DNA of 64,000 nt. Origin: Deroplatys truncata. Taxonomy: Eukaryota > Arthropoda > Insecta > Mantodea > Mantidae. Location of the stretch: NCBI GenBank assembly GCA_030765065.1, contig CM060990.1, positions 494,254,190-494,318,189 of the forward strand, written 5' to 3'. How positions within the stretch are numbered: the first letter of the stretch is position 1; each line of letters begins with the position of its first letter. This document shows, in pieces, positions 12,945 through 25,539 of the stretch. The position numbers and the translations under genes were made by a program. Under the pieces are notes generated by a model. That model made no database searches. It saw only the letters and a list, made by a program, of their open reading frames with translations, and had not been told where the DNA came from.

Positions 12945-13001
<57 letters not shown>
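12945..13001. repeat. (TTA)n tract, the (TAA)n 3' tail of the adjacent LINE
   Basis: About 19 TTA units on the + strand, i.e. TAA units on the strand of the LINE that ends here. LINEs of several clades end in such triplet tails. It directly abuts the right end of the Harbinger element. TTA and TAA are the preferred Harbinger targets, so the tail may have supplied the insertion site. Confidence 0.85.
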
Positions 13002-14110
13002 GATGTTAGTATTAAATTATCTGCAAATTTACAAACTGTTCTTAACAGAACATTTAGTAAATGGGCCATAAATAATATCTCGAGCACTAAAGGTGGCTAG
13101 TTCTTAATTCAAATTTCCGTAGGATCTCAATATTGGAGTTTCTGGCAGTTCCCCAAAGCTGGATACCACATGTCCATACGCGTATAGTGATGGTCTTGTT
13201 TATTAATATTTTGTTGTAGAGAGACAGATGAGAATTCTTGTTCAGCAACCGATATACTTGCTGGAATTTTAGTTTTGCCTCTTTTCATCATAGTGTGGTG
13301 TTTCCATGTTAGGTATTCATCTAAGTGCAATCCAAAGTATTTTTCAGTTGTCGTTACGGGAATTTTTACGTGATTTACATATATGTTCCAAAACATAAAG
13401 AAAATGTGATAAGCTGAGATTTACTGGGGTTTGCCTGTATTCTCCACTTGTTTAGCCGTTGTTGAAGCAGGCCTGGATGGTGCTGGAGATATTCTGAAGC
13501 TATATGGGGATTTACATGTGAGGCGAGAATGGCTGTGTCCTCTGAAAAAAATTGTCCTGGTATGTTCAGTTGTTGGTAGTTCATAAGTGTAGATAAGGTA
13601 TCAAATCGTCCCAAGAGCGCTATATTGGGGTATTCCGGATTTAATGTCACGGAAGGTGGAAAGCTCATCTTTGTATTTGACTTGTAAATATCTATTGCTG
13701 AGGTAAGATTGTAAGCGAATATAATAAGGATGAGGAAGTAGCAATTTTATTTTATGTAGAAGACCGGTATGTCATACCTTGTCAAATGTCTGCTGTATAT
13801 GAAAGAAGGCGGCATGCTTGAAAGGATTCTCTTATAATGTTTACTATTTGATGGGCTTATTCAATTGTCGAATGGTGTTCATGAAAACCAAATTGTATAT
13901 CCGGTATTATTATAGCATGTTGACATGTCAATCGTTGAAGAAGATCCTTCTTAAATACTATGAACAAAACAGGCAATAAACTAATTGGTCGGTACGACGC
14001 TGCTTCACTTGGGGCTTTCCCAGGTTTAAGGATGTTAATTATTTGCTCTACTTTCCACTGACTAGGCAAATGGTCACAACAAAGAATACCATTAAAACAG
14101 ATGTAGTGTA
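13002..14110 (-). pseudogene. 5'-truncated jockey-type LINE, RT domain
   Basis: Read on the - strand from 14069: WKVEQIINILKPGKAPSEAA, then SYRPISLLPVL (RT blocks 1-2), then QFGFHEHHST near 13880. The FADD active site reads FSEDTAIL near 13545, so the first catalytic Asp is Glu or displaced. TTTEKYFGLHLDEYLTW near 13340 is the palm/thumb motif of the jockey clade. Stops and frameshifts separate these pieces. The 3' end runs into the (TAA)n tail. There is no endonuclease, so the copy is 5'-truncated as most LINE insertions are. Confidence 0.8.
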
Positions 14111-15325
14111 TGCCCTTCTATGTATTCCTTACAATACACTCATTGGAATGAATTGGCAGGGTTGACTGCTGCTGCCCAAATGCCTCTCTCCTCTATCTAC
14201 TGTTCTATTCTTTACGATATTGTACCAAAAGTTGTTACCATCTTTTACAACCTATATTGTCCATTAGCTGCTCATATGTTTATATACCTTACATTATGGA
14301 ACGTTTGATTATCATAAGACACTTCCTGCAAATATGTATCCGAAATTAAAGTGTTCCTTTGTAAGAGCGTGTTCTGTTCAACTTACTTACAAGTCAATGC
14401 TTTATGAACGAAATGCTGTATACCAAGGACGTTTTAAGAATTTGAAGGAATGCCATTTAAAGCAAAATTGGATTACACACGTCAATTCAGTGCTATCAAA
14501 ATAAGGAAGGCTTATTTTAAAATAGACTGCATCTGTAGATAGATTGAGTGTGTCTTGTTTCAATATTCCTCACATAAAACACTTCGATGATTTTTTCCTA
14601 CTCATAAATAGTCATCTTAGCGTTTAAATTAATTTAATTAACACAGAGCTAAATGTAGGACATAAAAGTTTTTGCCACGATTACTTCAGAACAGCCATGG
14701 CAAGTGCCTGTACGAGCTACTGAAGTATGCATAGTATCTAGCCCGATTGCCGACAAGAGAGGGAGGTTTTGTCTGAAACGAGAATAAATACAGCACTCGA
14801 GTAACACCGAGCAAACAAAATCATTTTGCTGAGACATGCTGAATATTCTTATATGTGCATCTTCAAAACCTATATTGGTCAAGCAAGCATAAAGGTGTCC
14901 AGTATTTGTATTATATAGTTTATGGTAAAAAGCAGGTTTGTGATTAGGTTTGGGCTCTCTTCACAGTTTTCTGTGTTGTTGGCAGTCATCCTGATTTCCA
15001 TTTGCATTTCATATGCTGTTAGTGGGTGGTATGCAATTTATTTACTTATTTATGTAACTAGGGTAATAAGGTTTTTTGCACGCATTAGAGCACTGGAAAT
15101 TAAGAAAATTTTGCATATCTGTGCTGCTGTTGGCACGGCTGGGTTTCGCCACTGTGGCGGTCACAAGTCAAGAGTTGACCACGCCTACTGCTGCTCGACT
15201 TACTTGGTCGCTTGCGTGGCCGTTAAGAAAAGCAGATGCCAACAAACGGGAAACAACATGTATGCAGCTTTTGAAAGTATATACCGAGCAAGGGAAAGAG
15301 AGGTTTTCAACTGAGCGGCGCAGAA
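14111..15325. other. No recognisable gene
   Basis: Open frames of 60-130 codons occur (the longest 14922-15314 +) but show no family motif, and their composition looks like chance. The last few hundred bases may be 3' UTR of the - strand LINE that follows. Confidence 0.45.
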
Positions 15326-15329
15326 TTTA

Positions 15330-17900
15330 CCAATTCAGGGCATTCTTGGGCAGGCGGTATCTTATCACTCTTTTGAGCGTCCTGTGGCCGTATTGCTGCT
15401 GTACCAGCCGGTTGGGTGTTTGGTGTAAGTTTTGCATACATTTGACGAGTTCTGTCTCGTACAACGCCCACAATGCATGGGAGACCGGATTAGGTGTGTA
15501 GGATGTGTGAAGGGAAACCAATAGCTGTGTCGTAGATCATTCGAAGCAACCTGTTCTGTACTGACTTCAGTCTGCGGATGGTCACCTGATCCACCGATCC
15601 TCAAATCTCATAGCCGTATAGGATTAGAAGCGGTACGATCACACGATACAGGCATAGTTTTAGGTATGTGGGCATGGTAGAGCGAAAGATGGGACACAAC
15701 TTCCGGAGCGTAGTTTAGCCTAAATGACATCTTTCTTGACATGTGGAGTGAAAGCCTGTGGTCGAGCAGGACTGCATGGTAGTTGGCAGAGGTTACCCAT
15801 GGGATTCTATTCCGCCGTAGCCCTAGAGGCCTCTTCGTGCGCCAGCTATGGACCTTAGCCAGATGAGGGGATAAATTCTGCTCCAGACTAATGGCTATTC
15901 TCCTGTTTTACGCCACCGGCCAACGGTTTGGAGCTGTCTCTGAAGAGGAGAGAAGCAGTAATGAACATTTTTGTTCTGTGTCATTATGGAGACGTCATCG
16001 GTATTTTGGCACCTAACAACTTGGATTCCGTAGGAAAGTCAGATATTTACGCAGCGAAGAAAGCGGCGATAGTACACTGCCCCCTCAGAACCGGCCGTTA
16101 TGGGCCTAACTGTGAAGGAGTTCCCCTCCACGCTCAACTGGAATGTGTTGGCCCTAAGCAAACTGCTAAACTGCCTATTTGATTGAGGTAGAGCGAGTAA
16201 TCTTTTCTTTCTTAAGCTTGTACAAGGTCTTGGCGCCAAGTACTGGAGAAGGGGTTGTCCATATCCAAGAGCACTGCGACGGTTTTGAAGCTTTTCTAGA
16301 AGCTCAGGGAGGCCTTCTCAGCCACTGCATAGCTGCATTGTGGAATGTCCACGGTAAAAACCGAAATAATGATCCAGAAGGTTGCTCTCCTTAAAGGTAA
16401 GTATAAGATAAGATAGAAGGAAACGTTCAAAAGCTTTTGAGCAGATTGAGAGTAGGGTGATGGTTCGGTGGCATGATGGGAAAGCCTTATCCTTGCCGTG
16501 TTTTAAAATGCACTCTGTTTGCCTCCTTCCAAGCGGTTAAGTGGTGAGGATGCAGGTATACATTGTAAATATGCGAGATAGCCCTTCAAGGGAGGTGCTG
16601 GACATGGGCGCAATGACGCAGGCATACCCGAGGAATTTATTAGGGTTGAGTTTCGGGGTTTTGGATTCCACTTCTCTCGAGGTAACTATAGGCATGTAGA
16701 TCTCTTCGTGAGGTGGTTTTAGCTCCTCAGAGAGCTAGTTCACCGCTATCTCCACAAGATCAGTGAAGTCTTCGTGCTGAAACTCTTCCCGAAGTTAAAT
16801 TCAGAAACCCGATTTAATGCGATAAGCTTATATTCGGCATGGTGCTTTCCCAGTTAATTTAAAGTGCGCGCAAAGCAGCCGCCTTGTCAGGGTTTTCAAC
16901 CACTGGTAAAATGCTTCAATTCTGGGGTAGCAGCCGTGCTGCTATAGCTTCCGGACAGTTGTCTTGATTTAAAGTAAGCACCGGAGTTCGTTGTGTATGA
17001 CCTCCTGGTTTGGTGCGTCAGGCGGGATGTAGTGGGTGTGTGCGCGTACCGCATTCATAGTATTTTGGGAAAGGTCCATGGCCGTCGCTTCCAAAGCTTC
17101 AGTAGAATCGATGTCAGGTCGTGGATTTATTTAAGACTGGACCGGGTCCGTTACGTTCTACTGCATTTATCCAGTCTGTAATTATCAGTGCTGACATGTC
17201 AATGTTTGTATCTACCAAGACTGGGTAGTGATTGAAATCCACTGTTTGACAGCCGAAAGGTCTAGAGGAAATGGTGCGCTTTTGGTGATCATGATGTCCA
17301 GTCCACCCGGACTGTCGCGGGCTGGGTGAAACGTCGGCCCTCTCTGTCCATGTACGATGAAACTCGGGTCACCGTTGATGAGGCGGTCTTTCGTGCTACA
17401 CGTGCAGCTGTGCCAGCGCGCATACTTCACGTTCAAGTCTCCTGCGATTCATACCACTAGGTGAAGGTTGAGAAATGTGGTGTTGCTTCATATGAGCGAT
17501 GATCGAGAGGGTCTCAAGAATATGTTTAGCGTGTATCTAGCCCGCCAAAGGAAGCCGATGGAACAGGCCTCCACATGCTGTAGGGATGGGAGAGGGAAAG
17601 TTGTGTGGTTTCTGATGAAGATAGTTCTATATCATCGTCCTGTCTGCCGACTCGATCAGACCAATGGACGACGTAACGTCAGTAATCCAATGTCAGTAGG
17701 AGTTTCGCATACAATCTGAATATAAATTCCATTGAATTGTAAACATTAAAGAACCCTGGGGTGACTCCAGATGCCGTTTGCGTTCCAGAACGCAGCACGT
17801 AGTAACCTCCGGGTGAGTCTGGCAGCCATTTCGAAGTGGAACCCGGTAACAGCTTCTCCAGCGTTTTAAGCCGTATATTGTGTTTTTGCATGGGACTTAC
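15330..17900 (-). pseudogene. Jockey-clade LINE ORF2 (endonuclease-RT), heavily mutated
   Basis: On the - strand the AP-endonuclease starts near 17850 with RAAFWNANGI. It continues with a LNVKYARWHS-like GDLNAKH block near 17430 and a GGLDIMITK block near 17290. RT follows: a LDIEKAF-like block near 16290, SVEGNSFTVRPI near 16120 and an I-T-DD catalytic motif near 16010. A LDHRLSLHMSRK palm/thumb block lies near 15750 and IRRLKSVQNRLLRMIYD near 15560. Every domain is in ORF2 order, but frames change repeatedly. Family features (RRxxxQNRLLR, YGYEVWG-like block) point to jockey-type LINEs. Confidence 0.78.
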
Positions 17901-18699
17901 TACAGATTGAAAATTTGCGGCGTGCAGTTCTGTTAGTGTTGGTAGAACCCCTTTTATCAGATCAACAAACCACAGGGACAGGGCCCGAAGTCCTCCAGGT
18001 CCATCTGTGATACGGAGACTCCGAAGGCTGAGTAAGAGGCCGCCGAGTGTGTCGGGTTCGCCAGTTGTTGTTTGGCGGGAACATCCGATGCAATTATCAG
18101 CAACGCGGCCGCCGCTGGCTGTAATGCCGTCTCAGTGTGCGGTGCTTCTGGCATTAATGACATTTGAAAGTTTCCAAATTTATAGACGCTGACTACGTCT
18201 AGTCTTATCTATTTACTTCGCTTCGAGACCTCGCCGAGTGAACATTCTCTCTGGTGGAGAAATAAGCAGAAATATTGCTAACCCAATGTCATAACAGCAC
18301 AACCAGGTGCCTCAGTCCATATTGGACACGCCACTTCCTCGGCCTCTGTTGAGTTTGTAGCCGCTGCTTCACTGATTCCATTTGAGGCCTCACATATCCA
18401 TAGGAAGGTAGTCCGAATTTACTGAAGTACCCAAATCACTAGATACAATGTCTCGCTTGGCGACGCCCAGCTATGTCGACGCCACACACGTACCGCTGAA
18501 GCCGCTGCTCCAGCATCGGCGGATATGTACATTTTAGCGCCGCAGTTTGTGGGGTTCACCGCTTACTACCGCAGTTGAGTCTGCTTTAGGCCACAAAACC
18601 CCCCTGAATTTCGTTGGTGAGAACTTCCAGGACGACCTGCGCCCTGCTTCGCTCACCACCTGGCTAATACTCTTACGCCATACGCACCGGAAATAGGTA
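17901..18699. other. Possible remnant of the jockey ORF1; no clear motif
   Basis: This stretch is where ORF1 (Gag) of the - strand LINE would lie. I see no CCHC knuckle or other Gag motif on either strand, only interrupted frames. I cannot support a gene call. Confidence 0.35.
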
Positions 18700-19580
18700 A
18701 TTTGCACCACGTACTCCAACCCCTGATTCCGTTGTTGCTATTTCGGATACTTGGCGGCCACCTGAACAGCGCAGCCAGGCTGCCGCTACTACGGCTTGCC
18801 CAAACTGGCAGTGGACTCACCGGTCATACCTGGCTCGCCGGCACCGATTTTCTGCGACTTCGGAGGAAGGGACCACTTCACTAGCCGGACATTATGCCCA
18901 AGGTATCCGAGGACACAGCACACCACATTCAGCTTTCACCGCCAACACAATCTGCCACATCAGAGCACGTCCAACCTATGCCACCATCTTCATCTGCATA
19001 ACTTGCCAAATCATTTCTGCTGCTCCACCACACTGAGCCCACTGCTACTATTCCGGCACTCAGCGATGCACAACTACAACTTTGTTCTTCCACTGATGAC
19101 CTTCAAGCCAAACTTCTCCTCCCCAGCTAATGCTTTGAGGCTGTTCAGTGCTCAGCAGCAAGCACCTCAGAATTTTGAACTCTGCAGCAGAAGAAACAAC
19201 ATCACAATCACATCAGTGACCAAACATTTACTCCAACTTCATTCCATTATCTGAGACTGCACACTATGCAGACCTTCAGAAAACCCTAGAACACCAGCTG
19301 AGCCAGACTGAGACATAACTCACCTCATTCAGCACCAACATTGTAATCACACAGGACAGCCATATTCTTGTATCAATCCAAAGAAAGCTTCACTGCATAG
19401 AGAAACATGTAATCTTCAACATACACCATGCACACCACTCCACACAAATTGACAACGGGATGAGCAACTGGTTACAATCACAATTTACAATGAACTATTA
19501 ATCAAAGAGCACAACACCAATCCAATGCAAGCACCAGACAACATCAATAAAGTAAATAAAGATATGCCTTAATTTCTGCA
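18700..19580. other. CA-rich block with unusual composition
   Basis: From about 18700 to 19560 the + strand becomes markedly rich in C and A and poor in G, unlike both flanks. An open frame runs 18796-19254 (+), and a second frame reads as a Gln/Ser/Thr-rich chain with a few stops. It ends in an AATAAAGTAAATAAA-type A-rich tail. It could be a decayed retroelement ORF1 or a low-complexity repeat. No family recognised. Confidence 0.4.
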
Positions 19581-19599
19581 ACCAATTCTCCTCCAATTG

Positions 19600-20520
19600 C
19601 TTTCACTGGGGGATATTGCTATTGCTAACATCAACTTTGGAGGGCTCTCTCGTAAAGCAGGCAAAAATGTTCCTTTAATCATGACATAAAAGTTATTGGA
19701 TATCCAGTCCACAGTTTGCACAACTGCTAGCAGCATGGTGCTGATCCACTTCCAGATGATGTAGAGAGTATAGTTCTAAAGGCTTTCAATTACTTCCACA
19801 TTTATACAATCCATATAGAGGAATTGAAAATTTTCTGCAAGCTTTTTGAGGTCAACTATCTGTAGCTTCTCATTCACAACAAAACTAGTTTTTTAAGTTT
19901 ATTTCCAACTGTGGAGATTATGCTTAAACTATTTCCTGTCTTGAAATCATATTTTCTTTCTCAGGCACCAAAATCTGTTCCTAATATAATCACAATTTTC
20001 TTTGAAAATGAGTTTTCTGAACTTTATCTGTGGTTCCTGTATTCCACTATGCATAATTATCTTTCACAGCAAAGTTTCAGTAGGTGAAAAAGAAAATAAT
20101 CCTATAGTAGTAGTCCATGATCTATTAAGTCAGCACAAACCTCACTAAAATATAGAATAAATAATCAATTCATGCCTCTCAAAGTTAAACAGTCTTTTAA
20201 ATCCTCTCCAAAAACGGTTTCTAGAGCAAATGCAAAGTGTTTTCAGAAAACGTTGCTGGCTTTTATGAAATCTGTGTTGAGTCCCTGAAAAAGTGGATGG
20301 ACTCTATGAAGGAATTTAAGTGTTTTCAGTGACAGAAACTTCAAAATATAAAACATACCAATTTAGCAGAAGACCTTCCTCATTTAAAATATTTATAATC
20401 CAAAGGCATGCACATAGACAATTGTAAACTCTTTGATGAGGTTTATGAAGTGCAAAAGTATATGTCATTTTTATGTAGAAAAAGATTCATCACTGGATAT
20501 GCAGTGGAGTGACTTTTTTT
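19600..20520 (+). pseudogene. hAT-type transposase relic of the ZBED5/GTF2IRD2 kind
   Basis: Across frames the + strand reads NINFGGLSRKAGKN near 19630, IPVHSLHNC near 19700 and DDVESIVLKAFNYFHIYTI near 19755. PTVEIMLKLFPVLKSYFLSQ follows near 19905, then FFENEFSELYLWF near 20000. Near 20250 comes SLKKWMDSMKEFKCFQW and near 20420 CKLFDEVYEVQKYM. This order is characteristic of the hAT-derived catalytic region shared by ZBED5, SCAND3/FAM200 and GTF2IRD2-like proteins. Several stops and frameshifts make it non-functional. The C-terminal hAT dimerisation block was not found. Confidence 0.72.
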
Positions 20521-22399
20521 TAAAAGTGCCCATTATATAGAAACACATAGAGAGGTACTAAACATTTACCAGAAAAGCTGAACAACAGTAAAAGTAGTAG
20601 TAGTTAATGAACCAAGGTAAAAAGTTGAAAGTAGGTTTCATAATCCTTTTCTTTTCAAGTAGACAATTTTAAAGACAAAGCAGAGCTTTCCCACCCAATA
20701 AAATTGGTAAAAACATGATTAGCATTAAATAATCTATCATTAACCTTATTTAATTAATTTTTTTTGGGCAGTCCAACTTCCACATAATTAACAACAAATC
20801 TTCAGTACAAATAACTGCATCAAGAAGGAAGGTCATAAATACTTTAGTGTAACATCAGTTTTACTCCAATGAACAGAAAAAAATGAAGGTAGGTATGAGG
20901 TACCTGTACTTTATTACAACAATGATATACAGCATACTTACAACTACATGGTTTGTGAATAACATCAATAAAAGGAGTAAACATATCATATGACTTAGAG
21001 ATTCTGAATAGCATTCATATGAAACATACTGCTTTCCAATTAGAATGCGTATGCAATGAATATTAAATACCTTGTAACACCAAGAAAGAAAAATAAATGC
21101 CTGTATTCACAGTAAGTTCTTCCATACTATAATTTAAGATTCTCAACATGATAACTTTTACATCAGTTATAAAACTAAAATATGAAATATTAACAATAAA
21201 ATTGCATATAAATGTTCCTTACTGTATAATTTATTTTCTGTTATTTTAAGTCATAACCAACAGTCAGATTTTAAAATTTTAGCGCACTGTGCCTTAGCCA
21301 TTACTGATCTTACAAATTACATGATTATATTAAATAAAAAGCTCTCTATCATAGTTATTAAAGGTTTAAAATTTGAAGGTTTACATTCTGCAACATATGC
21401 TAATATGTGGCTTATAATTTGGTTTTACATTTCAAATTTTGCAGAAACATTATTGAATCCAAGTTAATTATTACATGAGCCTTTAATTTCTAATTTAAAA
21501 ACTTCATAAATATAAATTTATACAATGAGGTAGAAAAAGTACAGTTTTCCCTAGTTAAGTTGCTGTAAGTGTAGTTATACTCTGAGCTTTCACAGGTAAA
21601 CCGATTTTATTTGTGATAATGAACAAAACTTGTAACACATATCTACCTAGGTTTTATCCAGTTACTGTGATTTACTTTCCTATGGAAGCACTAACGCTGC
21701 TAATTATAGCATTACAACTTCCATTTTCAGAACCATCCTATCAATCAGTGCACCTCAGTTATTGTTTCTATGACCGTTAAAAGCAAAATATCCTTCCAAA
21801 GTTATTGGCAGAATTTCAGTTCTAAACAACATTAATGTTTAAAAATGTATTAAGCATATGCAAGCTGTACAGAACAGTTTTAATGGGTAGAAATAAATGT
21901 ATTAGGTACTGATATCAGTAATTTATTATAAAGGTTATGAAATACAGTAGTTCCAAAAAGAGCTACTGAGATAAACATAGAGCAATATTTTATGGTATAT
22001 TCTCACTGTAAGTAGCTTCAGAACAAATAGATATAGGTACCTAAGAATATCTTGTTCGAAGGCGCATAAAGCTTTTAGAGAAGGCCTTCATTATATGCCA
22101 AGAAAGGCAACACATAGAATGCAGTATGGAAAAAATTAATACTAATAGAAAAAATATGTAATCAGTTTTAAAAGTGCCATATATTCTAATTCTTGATGTG
22201 TTGTGATTCATGAATTTAATGAGGTACAATGAAAAAAATTCAGATGGTGAATGCTGTACCTATGTTAAAATATTAAATATGGATTTGAGTTAAAATTTTG
22301 GTTTATAATAGCTATTGAGAATTTCAGCAGTTACAGAAAGAAGCAGATAAACTATGTAGAAGAAAGAAGTGGAGATTTTAAAATGAGAATCTTCTAGAT
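20521..22399. other. AT-rich sequence, nothing recognisable
   Basis: No open frame with family motifs, no tandem or inverted repeats of note. Likely very old repeat DNA. The short frames here have no support. Confidence 0.5.
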
Positions 22400-23640
22400 T
22401 TAGATTCCTGTTTCAGAGAGAAAGAGCAATATAAAGGATACAAATTAGCTAAGGAGGTGAGAAAGCGATTTATGGCAAGAACAAAGTTATGCAGACAAGA
22501 GAACATTTCTGTTATAAGTAATCCCAAGCATATTAATATGGAAGCAATAATATAAGAACTAATTAAATATGGAGGAAAAAAATGAGGAGAAGTTCATTCT
22601 ACAGTGTTTGAAAATGAATTTATAGAACCACCTTTGAAAGCAGAAATAAAAATTTGAATATGAGATCTCTGGAATAAGAAGGCATTGGGCGCAGATACAA
22701 TACCAACAGAGATCTGGAAATGTGGTGGCAATGTTGTATTTGCAGTATATGGCTTGTAAGTTGAAATTTTGAAAGAAGAATTGTTTCTGTAAAATCGGAG
22801 TTGAAGCATGGTATGTGCAATTAAAAAAAAAGAAGAAGAAGAAAAACTTAAATATCAGAATTACAGGGGCATATCATTGCGTATGATCTGGATAGATAAA
22901 ATTAGATTGAAGTTACTCCCATATGTAGAGAAATAGTTGAGAGAGATTACCAAGCTAGATTTGGGCCAGGTAGGTCAACTAATGATCAAATTTCTTCACT
23001 AAGACAATGAATGAATAATAGCTACTGCATATTCTAAGGTTAAATGTAGGATTTGAGGAATAATTAGTAAGGGATATTACAGAAATGTTGAGAATAGAAA
23101 AATATATCAGGTTTAGGTTTATTTTTGTCAAATCTATGATAGTATTTCAAGGGACAGGTTATATACAATGTTGTTTGAATTAAATGTTCCAACCAAAACT
23201 TACACAATTGATTAAAATGACTATGATGGGTATGTTTGACCAAGTCAAAGAAATGATAATTTTACAGAATCATATTCAATTAAAAAGGGCTAAAACAAGG
23301 GGATGGTTTAGCCCCTTTGCTATTAGTATTGCCCTGGAGTATGTAATTAGGAAGTTTAATGTAGATTGCTAATCTGTTTTGTAATATGAATGAATGTATG
23401 AACTTAACCTATATACAGATTGTCTGGTTGTCTAAGCATATTAGGTAGACATGTGCTACTCAATATGCTTGGCTCTCTGGCCTATTTTGGAATATAGAAC
23501 ATCCCAAATACTAAGTTATACAGATGATGTAGGAATCTTGGTGAGGACTCCAAAATACTGTAATAATAATGAATGGGTTCAATGCAGAAGCCAAGGAAAT
23601 CAGGCTTCATGTTAATATGAACAAAAGAAAAAGCATGATC
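22400..23640 (+). pseudogene. RTE-clade LINE, 5' part of RT
   Basis: RT of the RTE type read across frames. RDLWNKKALGADTIPTEIWK near 22665, YRGISLRMIWIDKI near 22860, and a GPGRSTND-like block near 22965. TKLTQLIKMTM-type sequence lies near 23195, GLKQGDGLAPLL at 23289-23325 (intact), ALEYVIRKF near 23335 and YTDDVGIL near 23525. The catalytic YADD is YTDD. Many stops show it is dead. Its continuation lies far downstream at 25.1 and 32.7 kb because other elements were inserted. Confidence 0.82.
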
Positions 23641-25100
23641 CAGTTCCAGGAGTTTTGCCACCCTGTGTGATATTTGCAAGTCTTGCCCCCTCAAGCTTCA
23701 ACACATAACTAATCTTTATCTGCAATGTCAATCCTCGCCTAGTTATTGTCACACAAAATATATTTGCAGGGGTAATAAATAAATAAAACTCAAAAAGAAT
23801 ATATGTAGTGAAACAACAAACTTGTTCTGAGTGAAAGATAAAACACATAATGTCACACAATGAAAATGTTCAATATTTGGGGTTTATCCCTTCATCAGGA
23901 GTTTAAAAGACTAACACCACTTGATGGTCAACTGCACTGGCTAATAATCCACAACATGTTTGTGCCTGGGCTTGTTTGCATTTATGAGTAACAGGAGTTA
24001 ATAAATTCCCCTTGTTTCATTGTAATGCTATTTGCCACAATGTGTGTGTCAGCCACTCTTACCCTTTGTACTTTAGTGTTAATGTTAATGTGTGCTTATC
24101 TATTTAAACCATGTGGTATGGGACATTGTAAATAACAATAACATGGCATATTATGGAATAACTGATCCTTACACCATCTGTAGAAATGGTCATGGTTAAT
24201 GTCTTCATGGTAATCCCCAGATCTTCTTGAATGGAAGAGCAGTAGGTGCCTATAAACAAATTAAATGCTCCAGCATGGGCAATATTACAGTCCTGCAGGC
24301 GATTTCATGGAGCTTTTAATTCTGTCATCAGTTCAGCCCTTTATTATGTATGGCCAGCATTTAACCATGTTTCAGCCAACCAATCTATTTCCCTCAAATT
24401 CTTCTTTTGTATTTATCTTAAATATGCTCTTTAGGGCTTCAGTATTGAATCTTTTGAGTATTATTTTACTCTTATTTGTTGTCCTGAACTCAAATCTGAG
24501 ATCATGGAATATCTTGTTCAAATAGCTAAAGCTCTACTTCTTTAAGTAAAGAAATAAGTTTGTGTGTGGTAGAATGCTCATTTTGTATATAGTAGCCTTA
24601 GATCGTAGATATGTCTTCTTATTTCATTTAATTCAAAGTTGTGTAATTGAATTTCTCTGGAGTTAAAAGTCCGTATTTACTAATAAAATAGGCTTACAAC
24701 ACACAAGAAGTAACTGAATGCATAAACAAGCGGGACTTCCGCAATACCACTAGGGCAATAACTGACCTGAGAGATTTATGAGTCACTAATGTAAGCAAAT
24801 AAATTAAAGCTAGTGGCTTGAGACACTCCTGTTTATAAACATGACACTTATTGTTGAACACCTGATGCATGTAGGATATTTTGATGATGATTATCAATGA
24901 GGATTGCATTCAAATCACTCTGGTGCTTCATTTGTCACCAGTTTCATAACAAAAATTTTCCAGAATGTTACTAGATTTTGAGCATGATTTAATACTTTCA
25001 CATATATTATTTATGTTTTAAGATTTTGCTGCCCCTAAAATCTGTCACCCTGGGCGGTAGAACAGCAGTAGAACCCGCCTTGAGCTAGCCCTCTCCTGAA
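23641..25100. other. Unidentified insertion interrupting the RTE LINE
   Basis: The RTE frame stops near 23635 (the NMNK block) and resumes near 25110 (YLGVCITADT), so about 1.45 kb was inserted. It contains CACCCTG-bearing sequences near both ends (23660 and 25050). On the - strand near 23905 is the line CTGATGAAGGGATAAACCCC, of a type often seen near Penelope-like element ends. I could not find clean inverted repeats, a duplication or a coding domain, so the element type is open. Confidence 0.45.
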
Positions 25101-25362
25101 GTCAGATAAATTAACAAATGTTCAATAGACAAATCTATATAAAGTATGGAAGGTTTCATTATTTGGGTGTGTGTATAACAGCTGATACCTGAATTAATTT
25201 GTGAAAATTGAAAGCTGAATTCCATTGGCTAATAAAATGTAGATCATCTTGCTGCCTATAATGAAAAATGCCTTCATACATTATAATACGAAAATATGGG
25301 TAAAGAAGACCATAAAACACACAGTACTGTTACTTGGATGTGAAACCTGGGGCCTTTGCACT
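25101..25362 (+). pseudogene. RTE-clade LINE, middle part (thumb)
   Basis: Reads YLGVCITADT near 25165 and LLLGCETWGL near 25330 (the VVLYGSETWTL block of RTE elements). It ends at the 5-bp target duplication GCACT (25358-25362) of the gypsy insertion. The frame resumes at 32698. Confidence 0.75.
25358..25362. repeat. Target-site duplication, left (GCACT)
   Basis: Same five bases follow the right LTR at 32693-32697. Five bases is a usual Ty3/gypsy duplication length. Confidence 0.85.
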
Positions 25363-25520
25363 TGTTGTAGTCATGGTATGTGAGTTGAAATAAAACATAC
25401 TTTTGTGAATATTACTGTTTGATTGCCACTTGCAACTATACACTGTTACACAGCATTTCAGAGAACTGTTACAACTGCTGATGTAACAGCAACCCATAAT
25501 GCAAACCCAATTCTAAAACA
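25363..25520 (-). repeat. 3' LTR of the Mag-like element (158 bp)
   Basis: Starts TGTTGTAGTCATGG and ends CTAAAACA on the + strand. Direct repeat of 32535-32692 with substitutions and small indels throughout. Confidence 0.9.
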
Positions 25521-25537
25521 CCTCCCCATCGAGGAGC
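25521..25537 (-). promoter_or_regulatory. Polypurine tract of the Mag-like element
   Basis: On the - strand the bases just before the 3' LTR read GATGGGGAGG, the plus-strand DNA primer site expected there. Confidence 0.7.
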
Positions 25538-25539
25538 AA

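Noticed and set aside
12890-13087. Frame encoding a poly-Ile stretch
   Set aside because: Translation of the (TTA)n tail of a LINE.
14922-15314. 130-codon open frame on the + strand
   Set aside because: No family motif, hydrophobic start looks accidental, and it lies where LINE 3' UTR is expected.
23612-23860. Gene in the RTE-interrupting insert
   Set aside because: 82-codon frame without a motif; spans the insertion border.
24246-24525. Penelope-like RT fragment
   Set aside because: I looked for RT and GIY-YIG motifs on both strands and found none that could be supported.
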